Origin: Planctomycetota bacterium
GTDB taxonomy: Bacteria; Planctomycetota; UBA1135; UBA2386
Assembly: GCA_947444055.1 (NCBI GenBank)
Contig: CANEYR010000002.1
Coordinates: 1-64,000, forward strand
Direction of reading: 5' to 3'
Length of the DNA stretch: 64,000 nucleotides
Program-made: the position numbers and the translations under genes
The notes under the pieces: generated by a model
Databases searched by the model: none
Seen by the model: only the letters and a program-made list of their open reading frames with translations
What the model was told of the DNA's origin: nothing
In this document: one piece after another, positions 9,102 through 17,317 of the stretch
Numbering within the stretch: the stretch's first letter is position 1
Layout: each line of letters begins with the position of its first letter

Positions 9102-9578
9102 CTACTTGGGCGTTGCGTTGCGCTGCCCGGAGATGTTGCGACAGTGGGTCGCACACTTGCGGCAGGTCTCTGCGCACTCCTTCATCATCGCGTCGCTGGA
9201 CTTCTCGCATTCGGCCGCGCAGGCGTCGCAAGCCTTCGCGCAGGCTTCGAGTTGTGGGCCCGCCAAGGAGCTCCCGCAGGCGACCAGGGTTGCGGTCGCC
9301 GCGCAGATCGTCGCGCAATCGGACTGCAGCATGAGGGTAGTCACGTGCTCCTTCTTGCCTTCGCCCGCGAGCATCGCGCAGTGTCCTGCGCAGCTTGAGC
9401 AGCAGACCATGCAGTCGGCGATGATCTTGGCATCGGCGGAAGCACCTTTTGCCATGGCCGCGTCATGAGCCTTGTGCTGGTGCTGGGGGACGGGCTTGGG
9501 GTCTTGGGGACTCAGAGCCAACGCGAAGAGGCTCAACACGGCGAGACCGGCGCTACCAAGCAGACGAGGGAAGTTCAT
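9102..9578 (-). CDS. Secreted Cys-rich four-helix-bundle copper-binding protein (DUF326/Csp-like)
   Basis: The start was set at the ATG at 9576-9578 because it begins a clear signal peptide (M-N-F-P-R-L-L-G-S-A-G-L-A-V-L) and is preceded by AAAGGAATC. The longer open frame to 9770 has no such features. The 158-residue product has a His-rich linker (Q-H-Q-H-K-A-H) and then repeated Cys-containing helices: C-M-V-C-C-S-S-C, C-A-T-I-C, C-A-K-A-C-D-A-C, C-A-E-T-C-R-K-C and C-R-N. This is the pattern of DUF326/Csp copper-storage proteins, whose bundles bind many Cu(I) ions through Cys thiols. The signal peptide places it in the periplasm. It lies upstream of the RND block on the same strand, which supports a role in copper handling. 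The number of bound ions is unknown. Confidence 0.85.
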   Translation of the reverse strand: MNFPRLLGSAGLAVLSLFALALSPQDPKPVPQHQHKAHDAAMAKGASADAKIIADCMVCCSSCAGHCAMLAGEGKKEHVTTLMLQSDCATICAATATLVACGSSLAGPQLEACAKACDACAAECEKSSDAMMKECAETCRKCATHCRNISGQRNATPK

Positions 9579-10028
9579 CAGTGATTCCTTTGGAATGGGG
9601 ACCGAGTACGACCGGGTGGAGCAACTCTCATGCCCCGTGGATGCAGATCGTGCTTCACGCGGCTTGGGACGTGAAACCCCTGCACCGTTCGAATCGCTGA
9701 TGAACGCCTGCGGCAATCGCCGCGCAGCCAGGGACAAAGTTCTCGAACAGCCCTGCTTGCACGGCACCACGAGAGGATTCGATGCGCCTCCTGTTCAACC
9801 TGCGCGGAGCGTTGCGAAGACTCGGCTTTGTAGAAACAGGTTCACGCCGCGACGCCAGCTGACCGCCGCCGATAGGCTCGCGCCTGGCGGCGCCGCGACG
9901 CCGTTCCTCGCGCGGTTCGCCACGACGTGCCCGGCGACCGTCACGACGCTGGTTCTGCCGCACGCGCATCCGGCCGTTCTTCCGTTCGACGTCGAACAGG
10001 TAGTGGCCGAGCGGCCTGCGGCCTCGTG
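9579..10028. other. Gene-poor stretch of about 450 bases
   Basis: No open frame here has a convincing start, signal or recognisable motif. A very short frame at 9782-9859 on the plus strand and the 5' part of the long minus-strand frame at 9655-10359 look like chance. The stretch lies between the copper block and a decayed DUF4143 gene, so it may be a scar of gene loss. Confidence 0.5.
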
Positions 10029-10262
10029 TCACCAGACTCTCGTGTCGCGGAGTTGGCGCAGCGGCACGGCTTCCACCTTCGGAGCCAGCTTGAAGCGGTC
10101 TTTGCCGTGGTGCACGACCCACAGTCGATCGAGCGCGAGGTCCTGACAGGCGGCGTGCATTGACGACGTGAGATCCGGGGCCGAACCGAGCTTGAACTCG
10201 AAACCCACGCGGCGATTGCCACGCACGATCAGCAGGTCGAGTTCGGGGCCAGGTTCTGGTCG
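10029..10262 (-). pseudogene. C-terminal remnant of an AAA ATPase with DUF4143 domain
   Basis: Translated on the minus strand, about 75 residues match the end of the DUF4143 C-terminal domain of small AAA-type ATPases: E-L-D-L-L-I-V-R-G-N-R-R-V-G-F-E-F-K, then S-S-M-H-A-A-C-Q-D-L-A-L-D-R-L-W-V-V and V-E-A-V-P-L-R-Q-L. The E-x-D...E-x-K residues resemble the nuclease-like fold of this domain. The ATPase portion, normally about 300 residues upstream, is missing. The conserved part stops near 10262, where the toxin-antitoxin region begins on the other strand. It is therefore a truncated relic and is unlikely to function. Confidence 0.7.
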
Positions 10263-10343
10263 ATGCCCGATGCCGACGAAGGTTGGCTCCGCGGATTGAC
10301 GCCACGATGGCACACCTTGCCAGATTCTGCCATTCGAGAGACG

Positions 10344-10625
10344 ATGGGGCCCATGGCAACCAACCAGCCGGTGACCAGCATGAACATCTCGCTGCCGGAG
10401 TCGCTTCGGGAGTTCGTGGATGAGCAAGTGACGAAGGGCGGCTTCTCGTCAGCGAGCGAGTACGTGCGGCAGCTCCTGCGCGAAGCCCAGGAAGGTGCCG
10501 TTGCGGAAGCGAAGCTTCTACAGGCCATCGCCCGCGGCGGGCGCATCGAGCTCACGGACGAGTATTGGAAGAACAAGGATGGGCGCGTCGCTGACCTCAT
10601 ACGCAAGAAGACCGCGCGCCCATGA
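10344..10625 (+). CDS. parD: ParD-type antitoxin (ribbon-helix-helix)
   Basis: From the ATG at 10344 the product has 93 residues; ATG codons at 10353 and 10380 are also possible. It contains the N-terminal ribbon-helix-helix sequence M-N-I-S-L-P-E-S-L-R-E-F-V-D-E-Q-V, followed by G-G-F-S-S-A-S-E-Y-V-R-Q-L-L-R, which is typical of ParD/CopG antitoxins. The C-terminal half (I-E-L-T-D-E-Y-W) would wrap the toxin. Proteins of this family bind their own promoter and neutralise ParE. The stop overlaps the toxin ATG in an ATGA junction, the usual arrangement for such pairs. Confidence 0.88.
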   Translation: MGPMATNQPVTSMNISLPESLREFVDEQVTKGGFSSASEYVRQLLREAQEGAVAEAKLLQAIARGGRIELTDEYWKNKDGRVADLIRKKTARP

Positions 10626-10939
10626 CCAAGCGCTTCTTCATCCTCGAGCACGCCGACCGCGAGGTGGATGAGCAGGTCGCTTACTACGCCGAGAAGGCTG
10701 GGGCGACCGTCGCTGAGCTTTTCTACAGCACACTGAAGACCACGCTCGCAGCACTCGCCGCGAGTTGGGCCCGAGGCCGATTCTTCGGCTCGAAGCACCC
10801 AGCGCTCGCGGGCCTCCGCGTCTGGCTCGTCCACGGGTTCCCGGTTCTCGTCTACTACCGCGAGGTCGAGGATGGCATCGAGGTTGTGCACGTGCTGCAC
10901 GGCGCGAGAGACCGCGGCCCCATTCTCGAAGGGGAGTAG
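10622..10939 (+). CDS. parE: ParE/RelE-family toxin
   Basis: The 105-residue protein has the ParE-like beginning (F-I-L-E-H-A-D-R-E-V-D-E-Q-V-A-Y-Y), a central G-S-K-H-P-A-L-A-G-L-R-V-W, and the conserved end F-P-V-L-V-Y-Y-R-E-V-E-D-G-I-E-V-V-H-V-L-H-G-A-R-D. The last element is the standard C-terminal strand of the RelE/ParE fold. ParE proteins poison DNA gyrase and RelE proteins cut mRNA on the ribosome; the sequence here leans to ParE, but the target cannot be proved. It is coupled to the antitoxin by a 4-base overlap. The pair sits beside a decayed gene, which is typical of mobile accessory DNA. Confidence 0.88.
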   Translation: MTKRFFILEHADREVDEQVAYYAEKAGATVAELFYSTLKTTLAALAASWARGRFFGSKHPALAGLRVWLVHGFPVLVYYREVEDGIEVVHVLHGARDRGPILEGE

Positions 10940-11024
10940 GGTCGGTTCATGGTGCGGCTCCTGAACGGCGCTTGTGAGCCCGGACCTTGCTTCTTCCACC
11001 GGGAGCCGTAACCAAGCCCTACCA

Positions 11025-12377
11025 ATGCTTCGGCACCCTCTCGTCGCGGTCCTCAGCCTTGCCCTCGCCATTACCTGTCGCAGCCAGGACCCCGCGCCGC
11101 CAGCCGCTAGCAAGCAGAAGCCACCCAACATCGTGTTGATCGTCGCCGACGACCTCGGCTACGGCGAACTCGGCTGCTATGGCGGCACGGACGTGCCGAC
11201 ACCACACATCGACAGCCTCGCCACGCACGGCATGCGCGCGATCAGCGGCTATGTGACCTGCCCGGTCTGTGCGCCGACGCGCGCGGCGCTGCTCACGGGC
11301 AGGTATGGGCAACGCTTCGGTTTCGAGTTCAACGCCGGCAACGCGCAGCAAGCGCCGGCCAACTTCGGGCTGCCGAAGGACCAGCCGATGCTGGCGGAAC
11401 GGCTGGTCGTCGCGGGCTATGCGACCGGCATGGTCGGCAAGTGGCATCTTGGTTACCGCGAAGGCCTGCGGCCGACGGAGCGCGGCTTCCAGGAGTTCTT
11501 CGGCTTCCTCGCTGGCGCGCACGGCTATCGGCCCACTGCGGCAGCGGCGGCCAAACCGGAAGACGTCGACCCGACGGCCGCGCCCAACCCGATCCTGCGC
11601 GGCACCACGCCCGTCGCCGAACCGCAGTGGCTGACCGTCGCGTTCGCGCGCGAGGCCGTGGCGTTCGTCGACAAGCACCAGAAGGAACCGTTCTTCCTCT
11701 ACGTGCCATTCAACGCCGTGCACGCGCCGCTGGCCGCCCCCGTCGCACGCATCGCTGGCTTCACCACACTAGAAGGCAAGCGAAAGACCTTCGCCGGCAT
11801 GTTGCTCGGCCTCGACGAAGCCGTGGGTGCGATCCTCGACAAGCTCGATGCGTGCGGGCTGCAGGACAACACGCTGGTCGTATTCCTCAGCGACAACGGC
11901 GGCCCGACGCCGTCGACGACCAGCGGCAACGGTCCGCTGCGCGGCAGGAAGGGGCAGGTATGGGAGGGTGGCGTGCGCGTGCCGATGCTGGTGCGCTGGC
12001 CAGGCAAGGTGCCCGCAGGTTCGCTGTGCGAAGCGCCGATCGCCACCATTGACCTCGCCGCGACGATGCTCGCGGCCGCGGGAGTGAAGGCTGAAGGGCT
12101 CGACGGGGTCCATCTGTTGCCGTTCCTATCCGGCGCGAGCAAGGCACCGCCGCGCGACGAGCTGTGCTGGCGGTTTGGCAAGCAGCGCGCGATCCGTCAG
12201 GGCAAGTGGAAGCTGGTAACGATCGATGGTGCCGCACCGCAGCTCTTCGACCTCGACCAGGACGTTGGGGAAGCGAAGGACCTGGCCACGGCCGAGCCCG
12301 AGGCCGTGCAGACGTTGCAAGCCGCGTGGCAGGCGTGGGACGCGCAGAACCAAGCGTCTGCCTGGCCGTCGCGGTAG
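11025..12377 (+). CDS. Secreted arylsulfatase-family sulfatase
   Basis: From the ATG at 11025 the protein has 450 residues and starts with a signal peptide (M-L-R-H-P-L-V-A-V-L-S-L-A-L-A). An in-frame GTG at 10974 would place 17 extra residues before it and was rejected. The sulfatase signature is present: D-D-L-G-Y-G-E-L-G-C-Y-G-G for calcium binding, then V-C-A-P-T-R-A-A-L-L-T-G-R, where the Cys (about residue 83) of C-x-P-T-R is the one converted to formylglycine. Further conserved elements are G-K-W-H-L-G (about 145) and S-D-N-G-G (about 290). The length is typical of type I sulfatases acting on sulfated polysaccharides or other sulfate esters in the periplasm or outside the cell. The substrate is not predictable, and no maturase gene is in the window. 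Confidence 0.92.
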   Translation: MLRHPLVAVLSLALAITCRSQDPAPPAASKQKPPNIVLIVADDLGYGELGCYGGTDVPTPHIDSLATHGMRAISGYVTCPVCAPTRAALLTGRYGQRFGFEFNAGNAQQAPANFGLPKDQPMLAERLVVAGYATGMVGKWHLGYREGLRPTERGFQEFFGFLAGAHGYRPTAAAAAKPEDVDPTAAPNPILRGTTPVAEPQWLTVAFAREAVAFVDKHQKEPFFLYVPFNAVHAPLAAPVARIAGFTTLEGKRKTFAGMLLGLDEAVGAILDKLDACGLQDNTLVVFLSDNGGPTPSTTSGNGPLRGRKGQVWEGGVRVPMLVRWPGKVPAGSLCEAPIATIDLAATMLAAAGVKAEGLDGVHLLPFLSGASKAPPRDELCWRFGKQRAIRQGKWKLVTIDGAAPQLFDLDQDVGEAKDLATAEPEAVQTLQAAWQAWDAQNQASAWPSR

Positions 12378-12406
12378 CGGGCGAACGGACCCTCGCGGAG
12401 TCGGGG

Positions 12407-14269
12407 TCAGCGCGCCTGTGTCACGACCGGCAGCGCGACATACGACGCCGCCTTTGCCGAACGGAACACTCGGTGCGTCTGCGCGCGGAAGTCGCTGTCG
12501 TCGGCGAGGAAGATGTTGGGCACGAAAGTCTGCGGGTTGCGATCGATCAGCGGAAACCACGTGCTCTGCACCTGCACCATGATGCGGTGCCCCTTCTTCC
12601 AGGTGTGGTTCTGCGTGTGCAAGCCGATGGTGAACTCGGCGACCTCGCCCGCCGTCAGCGGCGACGGCTTGGTGAAGCTGGTGCGGTAGCGGCCGCGCAG
12701 CACTTCGTTGGCCACCATCAGGCAATGACCGGCCAGCGTGCGCTGCGTCGCGAAGTCCTCGGGGTAGACGTCGATGAGCTTCACCACCCAGTCGGCGTCG
12801 GTGCCCGTCGTCGACGCGAACAGGTGGGCCACGATGTTGCCTGCGATCGTCACGTCTTCTTCGAGCACGGGCGTCTGCCAGGTCAGCACGTCGGCGCGGT
12901 CCTTGACGAAACGCTGGTCCTCGGTGAGCCACTCGCGCCATTTCGAACCCGGCCCGTAGGTCGCCTGGATCGGCCGCTGTCGGTACGGCACCGGATGCGC
13001 GGGGTCCGACACAAACTCGTCGAACTCCGCTTCGCCATTCGCCGACGGTGCTTCGAACGACAGCCCGCCTAAAGCCTGCAAATAGAGGCGCTGCTCGCGC
13101 GCGGCCGGCGGTGGCCACGCGTCCCAGCGGCGCCATTCGTTGCTGCCCGCTTCGAACGTCAGCGCTTCGGGCAGGTCGAGCTTGCCCTTGTCCTTCAGCC
13201 AGTGGCGGAACCACACCGCCTGCACGTTCTCGCGGTAGAAGGCCGCCGTCTTGCTGCCGAACGGGATCGCCCCGAGCTTGTCGCCGGCACCGCTCGACCA
13301 GCCACCGTGGTTCCACGGGCCGACGACGAGGTGGTTGTGGTGCTGCGTGTCGTGCCGTTCGAGCGCCTGGTAGATCTCGACCGGGCCGTAGAAGTCCTCC
13401 TGGTCCCACCAGCCGGCGACGTTGAGTGTCGGCACCGTGCAGCTCGTCAGCTGCGGCACCACGGTCTGCGCCTGCCAGAAGGCGTCGTAGTCGGGGTGCG
13501 CGACGAAGTCGTTCCAGGTCGGGATCTGCTCATGCAGGAACTTCTCGTTGACGTGCTTGAGCGAACCGAGCTGCAGGTACCAATCGAAGGTGTCGTAGCG
13601 GTCGAACTGGAACGCTTTCGTGGTCTTGCCGGTCTCCATCATCGCCGCGTACTCGAAGCCGTAGCTGAGCCGGAAGGCGCCGTTGTGGTGGAAGTCGTCG
13701 CCGAGCCACATGTCGGCCGGCGAGGCCTGCGGCGAGATCGCGCGCAACGCCGGGTGCGGTTGCACCGCCGCCATGATCGTCGTCCAACCGTCGTAGCTGA
13801 CGCCGAGCATGCCGACGCGACCGTTGGTGTGCGGCACGTTCTTGATCAGCCAGTCGATCGTGTCATAGGCATCGGTGCACTCGTCGATCGTGAGCTTGGG
13901 GTCGGTCGCCCGCAGGGGGCGCTGCATGACGAACGTGCCTTCGCTGCCAAAGCGCCCGCGGATGTCCTGGAACACGAACGCGTAGCCGTCCTCGGCCAGC
14001 TCATTCATGTAGGAATCGAAATGGCGCGACCAGTTGGCGACGCCGTACGGCGTGCGCAGCAGCACGAACGGCAGCGGTTCGGCGGTCTCTTTCTTGGTGA
14101 CGACGATCGTGTGCAGCTTCACGCCATCGCGCATCGGCAGCATGTGCGAGCTGGCTTCGTAACGGTCGAACAGCGCCGCGGGCTTGTTGTCCTGCGCCCA
14201 CAGGTTGCCGCTTTGCGAACTGAGCAGCAGCACACCGGTCCAGAGCACGCGGCGAGCGAGTGATGTCAT
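12407..14269 (-). CDS. Secreted CocE/NonD-family hydrolase (X-Pro dipeptidyl-peptidase S15 type)
   Basis: The start at 14269 gives 620 residues and a signal peptide (M-T-S-L-A-R-R-V-L-W-T-G-V-L-L-L), with ...W-A-Q at the cleavage site. The open frame continues another 380 codons upstream, but that part is antisense to the nucleotidyltransferase gene and was excluded. The alpha/beta-hydrolase domain begins near residue 45 (M-R-D-G-V-K-L). The nucleophile lies in G-V-S-Y-D-G-W (Ser about 159), and a V-V-G-P-W-N-H-G-G segment carries the expected His. The C-terminal 230 residues form the jelly-roll domain with a W-x-P-x-D-R-N-P-Q ending. Family members hydrolyse acyl esters or X-Pro dipeptides. 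The substrate is unknown. It converges on the sulfatase gene with only 29 bases between. Confidence 0.9.
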   Translation of the reverse strand: MTSLARRVLWTGVLLLSSQSGNLWAQDNKPAALFDRYEASSHMLPMRDGVKLHTIVVTKKETAEPLPFVLLRTPYGVANWSRHFDSYMNELAEDGYAFVFQDIRGRFGSEGTFVMQRPLRATDPKLTIDECTDAYDTIDWLIKNVPHTNGRVGMLGVSYDGWTTIMAAVQPHPALRAISPQASPADMWLGDDFHHNGAFRLSYGFEYAAMMETGKTTKAFQFDRYDTFDWYLQLGSLKHVNEKFLHEQIPTWNDFVAHPDYDAFWQAQTVVPQLTSCTVPTLNVAGWWDQEDFYGPVEIYQALERHDTQHHNHLVVGPWNHGGWSSGAGDKLGAIPFGSKTAAFYRENVQAVWFRHWLKDKGKLDLPEALTFEAGSNEWRRWDAWPPPAAREQRLYLQALGGLSFEAPSANGEAEFDEFVSDPAHPVPYRQRPIQATYGPGSKWREWLTEDQRFVKDRADVLTWQTPVLEEDVTIAGNIVAHLFASTTGTDADWVVKLIDVYPEDFATQRTLAGHCLMVANEVLRGRYRTSFTKPSPLTAGEVAEFTIGLHTQNHTWKKGHRIMVQVQSTWFPLIDRNPQTFVPNIFLADDSDFRAQTHRVFRSAKAASYVALPVVTQAR

Positions 14270-14458
14270 GGCGGGGCACATTACCTTAGGTAGTAGCGAG
14301 CGCGAGGTCGTCCGCGGGCCCGTTCCGCCCATGGGGCCGGTGGCAGGCCGTGCGGCACCGCATGCTCGCGATCGATAACATTCGCACAAAGTAGGCGATC
14401 GATTACATGCGGCTGCTCGCTGGACGGGGCTTCGGCGCCTCGCGACGATGGGCCGACG

Positions 14459-15394
14459 ATGTCTGGTCCGCACGGTGAACTGCTGATCCTGCCGGCGGGC
14501 ACGCAGGTGGTCACCACGATCGACCTGCGTGGCGACGCGGGCGGCGTGCGCGTGCCGCGCGGCGCCTTCGGCACCGTGCTGCGCGCGCCGACCGATGGCT
14601 CGCACTCGTACTGGGTGCGGCTCGTGGATGGCCACGAGCATGCGTTCTCGCGCGAGCAACTGGTGACGCTCGCGCGGTTCCAGGACCGCGAGTTGGCGCC
14701 GCCGCCTGGCGGTCGGGCCCTGTTCGAGCGGGTGATCCTGCGCGTCGTCATCGGCTCGCGCGCGTACGGCCTTGACGTCGAGTCCAGCGACACCGATCGG
14801 CGTGGGGTGTTCCTGCCGCCTGCTGAGTTGCAGTGGTCGCTGTACGGCGTGCCCGAGCAGATCGATGACGAAGGCCGACAGGAGACGTACTGGGAACTGC
14901 AGAAGTGCTTGGTGATGGCCTGCAAGGCGAACCCCAACGTGCTCGAGTGCCTGTGGTCGCCGTTGGTTGAGACCGCGACCGCGCTCGGCCACGAATTGCT
15001 CGCGCTGCGCGGAGCGTTCCTGTCGCAGCTCGTGTTCCAGACCTATTCGGGTTATGTGGCCTCGCAGTTCAAGAAGCTCGCGGCCGACTTGCGGCAGCAT
15101 GGCGCGCCGAAGTGGAAGCACGTGATGCATCTGCTGCGGTTGCTGTCGGCGGGCATCGACGTGTTGCAAACGGGCGAGGTGCCGGTGCACGTGGGCGCGC
15201 AACGGGAACGCCTTCTCGCCGTGCGGCGCGGGGAAGTGCCATGGTCCGAGGTCGAGGCGTGGCGTCAGGAACTGCACGTGCGCTTCACCGCGGCGGCGGC
15301 TGTGACGAAGCTGCCGGAACGGCCGGACTACGCGCGCGTCGATGCCTTCTTGCGGCGCGCGCGACGGCTGGCGTTGCAGGAGCAGTTGCCGTGA
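14459..15394 (+). CDS. RlaP/YcgL-like nucleotidyltransferase with N-terminal SH3-like domain
   Basis: The protein has 311 residues. Residues 10-80 look like a small beta-barrel domain (V-R-V-P-R-G-A-F-G-T-V-L-R...Y-W-V-R-L-V-D-G), which is not part of the usual nucleotidyltransferase. From about residue 92 it has the polymerase-beta-superfamily signature V-I-G-S-R-A-Y-G-L followed by S-S-D-T-D-R-R-G-V-F, matching the GS...DxD metal site of RlaP (RNA repair pathway polymerase-beta-like) proteins. A helical C-terminal domain with N-P-N-V-L-E-C-L-W-S-P follows, as in this family. Members are predicted to transfer a nucleotide to an RNA end during repair. Its stop overlaps the GTG of a paralogous gene, so the two are co-translated. 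No RNA ligase gene is adjacent. Confidence 0.82.
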   Translation: MSGPHGELLILPAGTQVVTTIDLRGDAGGVRVPRGAFGTVLRAPTDGSHSYWVRLVDGHEHAFSREQLVTLARFQDRELAPPPGGRALFERVILRVVIGSRAYGLDVESSDTDRRGVFLPPAELQWSLYGVPEQIDDEGRQETYWELQKCLVMACKANPNVLECLWSPLVETATALGHELLALRGAFLSQLVFQTYSGYVASQFKKLAADLRQHGAPKWKHVMHLLRLLSAGIDVLQTGEVPVHVGAQRERLLAVRRGEVPWSEVEAWRQELHVRFTAAAAVTKLPERPDYARVDAFLRRARRLALQEQLP

Positions 15395-16167
15395 ACGTCG
15401 CTGCCGATCCACGACTGCAGGTGATCGCCGCCGCGCATCCGCAGCCCTTGCTGTTCGCGACGATCAGCGGCGCCCACCTCTACGGCTTCCCGTCGCCTGA
15501 CTCGGATTTCGACCTGCGCGGCGTGCACGTGCTGCCGCTGCGCGAGGTGATCGGGCTTGTGCGTGGCCCCGAGACGATCGAACGCATGGACGCGACGAGC
15601 GGCCTCGACCTCGATCTGGTGACGCACGACGTCGGCAAGTTCGTGCGGCTCATGCGCCGGCCCAACGGCTACGTGTTGGAGCAGTTGTTCTCGCCGCTCG
15701 TCGTGCGCACCACTCCCTGGCACGAAGAGCTGTGCGCGCTCGGTCGCCGCTGCGTCACGGCCGCGCACGTGCGGCACTACCTCGGCTTCGCCGACACGCA
15801 GTGGCGGCTCTGCTGCAAGGAAGCGCCGCCGCGCGTCAAGCCGCTGCTCTACGTCTACCGGGTGTTGCTGACGGGCATTCATTTGCTGCGCACGGGCGAA
15901 GTGCAGGCCAACCTCGGCGTGCTCAATCAGGCGACGCGGCTGTCGCATGTCGACGCACTGATCGCGCGCAAGACGACGGGTGCCGAGCAGGGCGTGATGG
16001 CGGCCGCGGAGCTGCCGTTCCATCAACGGGAGTTCGAGCGGCTGGTGGGGGAACTGCGGGCCGCGGCGGCGACTTCGCCGCTGCCGGCGCGGCTGCCGGT
16101 CGAAGTCGAGCGGGCGCTGCACGACTTCTTGGTGCGCGTGCGGCTGACGCCGTCCGCCGGCGGGTGA
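15391..16167 (+). CDS. Second RlaP/YcgL-like nucleotidyltransferase
   Basis: The start is the GTG at 15391, which overlaps the upstream TGA (GTGA). This gives 258 residues and removes a long frame-shadow extension to 15112. It carries T-I-S-G-A-H-L-Y-G-F-P-S-P-D-S-D-F-D-L-R-G, the same metal-binding motif as the upstream gene, but with G-A-H in place of the usual G-S at the start. N-G-Y-V-L-E-Q-L-F-S-P and a helical second domain follow. It lacks the N-terminal SH3-like domain of its neighbour. The pair appears to be an ancient duplication kept as one transcription unit, perhaps acting as a heterodimer. That is inference. Confidence 0.82.
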   Translation: MNVAADPRLQVIAAAHPQPLLFATISGAHLYGFPSPDSDFDLRGVHVLPLREVIGLVRGPETIERMDATSGLDLDLVTHDVGKFVRLMRRPNGYVLEQLFSPLVVRTTPWHEELCALGRRCVTAAHVRHYLGFADTQWRLCCKEAPPRVKPLLYVYRVLLTGIHLLRTGEVQANLGVLNQATRLSHVDALIARKTTGAEQGVMAAAELPFHQREFERLVGELRAAAATSPLPARLPVEVERALHDFLVRVRLTPSAGG

Positions 16168-16190
16168 CGCGACTCCGTCGGCCGCGACCG

Positions 16191-16880
16191 TCACCCTTCT
16201 TCGCGCGCAAACATCGCAAGCTCGTCGAGATGGCGCGAGGCGTTGCGCACGCCGCGACTTGACAGCGCGTCGATCCACCAGCGGGCGCGCGGGCTTGGCG
16301 CGTGAGCATCCATGCAATCGCCGCGTTCGACGACGCGCCGCGACCACCACGAGCCCGCCACCAGCAGCCCGAGTCCGAACACGACGTTGGCGACGAGCCA
16401 CGGCGTATGCACGAACGGCAGCACCGGATGGCCAGCGAACGCTTCGAGCAGCAGCAGCGGCAGTGGTAGCCATGCGGCGGTGCCGAGCAACAGCGCCCAC
16501 TTCGTGGCTCGGTACTCGGCGAGGCGAAGCCGTTCGAAGTCGCGTTGGATCGCGACGACCGGTGCCGTCAAGTCGAGTTGTAGGGCGCGCACGCAGAGGC
16601 TTGCCGAGGCGAGCGTGAACACCGCGAGGAACGCCACCACGGCGCCGCCGGCGAAGAGGTAGAGCGATTGCTCGATGTGCGAAGCGACCACCGGCAGCAC
16701 GAACCACACGGCCAACGCGCCGAGTAGCGCTTGCAGCGCGCGCCACGCCGCCTGCGGCACGAGCGCCAAGCGCATTCGCCGACCGAGCTGGCCGCGCAAC
16801 AAGCGTTCATCGATGGCGACGGCGCGTTCGAGCAGGGCGGTGTGCGCAGCCCACACGTTCTTCAATTCATCGAGAGGCAT
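16191..16880 (-). CDS. Four-helix membrane protein, probable partner (anti-sigma-like) of the adjacent sigma factor
   Basis: The 229-residue protein starts at the ATG 16878-16880, which overlaps the end of the sigma gene by 14 bases. The N-terminus (M-P-L-D-E-L-K-N-V-W-A-A-H) is a short helical segment like those of membrane proteins commonly encoded after ECF sigma genes. Four hydrophobic segments follow at roughly residues 42-62, 72-95, 125-150 and 160-185. The arrangement suggests a membrane-bound regulator of the sigma factor. There is no zinc-binding anti-sigma (ZAS) motif, so the anti-sigma role rests on position and topology only. Confidence 0.7.
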   Translation of the reverse strand: MPLDELKNVWAAHTALLERAVAIDERLLRGQLGRRMRLALVPQAAWRALQALLGALAVWFVLPVVASHIEQSLYLFAGGAVVAFLAVFTLASASLCVRALQLDLTAPVVAIQRDFERLRLAEYRATKWALLLGTAAWLPLPLLLLEAFAGHPVLPFVHTPWLVANVVFGLGLLVAGSWWSRRVVERGDCMDAHAPSPRARWWIDALSSRGVRNASRHLDELAMFAREEG

Positions 16881-17193
16881 CGCAGTCCTTCGGGTCGGGT
16901 TCGGTGGCGAGCAGTTGAGTGAGTCGTTCTTTGATGCGGGCCAGTTTGGTGCCGACGTTCGACACCGAGATGCCGAGCACGTCGGCGGTGGTCGCATGGT
17001 CGTTGCCGTCGAGCCAGAGCAACACCAGCGCCTTGTCGAGCGCGGCCATGCCGTCGAGGCAGCGCCACAGCTGTACCGCGATCTCCTGCACGACATCGTC
17101 GCGGTCGGTGGCGTCGCGGCAGTACGCGTAAGCCACCTTGGCGATCAAGCCGCCATGGCGCCGCAGCAAGTCGGAGAAGGCGGTGGGTTGCAT
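16867..17193 (-). CDS. Very short ECF sigma factor lacking the region 2.3-2.4 stretch
   Basis: From the ATG at 17191-17193 the product has only 108 residues, compared with about 160-190 for ECF sigma factors. The N-terminal part matches sigma region 2.1-2.2 (L-L-R-R-H-G-G-L-I-A-K-V-A-Y-A-Y...D-D-V-V-Q-E-I-A-V-Q-L-W). It then passes directly into a region 4 helix-turn-helix (A-L-V-L-L-W-L-D-G...T-A-D-V-L-G-I-S-V-S-N-V-G-T-K-L-A-R-I-K). The segment that normally melts and recognises the -10 element is missing. It may be an inactive or altered factor. No frame break is visible, so the loss is in frame. It is followed by the overlapping membrane protein gene. Confidence 0.75.
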   Translation of the reverse strand: MQPTAFSDLLRRHGGLIAKVAYAYCRDATDRDDVVQEIAVQLWRCLDGMAALDKALVLLWLDGNDHATTADVLGISVSNVGTKLARIKERLTQLLATEPDPKDCDASR

Positions 17194-17317
17194 CGTGGCG
17201 CCAGGATGATTCGTCGGCGGGGCCGTCGGCATCACGACGATCTATGCCCGGCTAAAGGCACGCCGAACGACACGACATCGGGGGACGCGAGCAGGAAACA
17301 GTTCGGGCTAAGAGGTC

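Noticed and set aside
10974-11024. Upstream GTG start for the sulfatase
   Set aside because: It would place 17 polar residues before a normal signal peptide.
14270-15412. N-terminal extension of the CocE-type gene
   Set aside because: It is antisense to the nucleotidyltransferase gene, has no motif, and the signal peptide starts at 14269.
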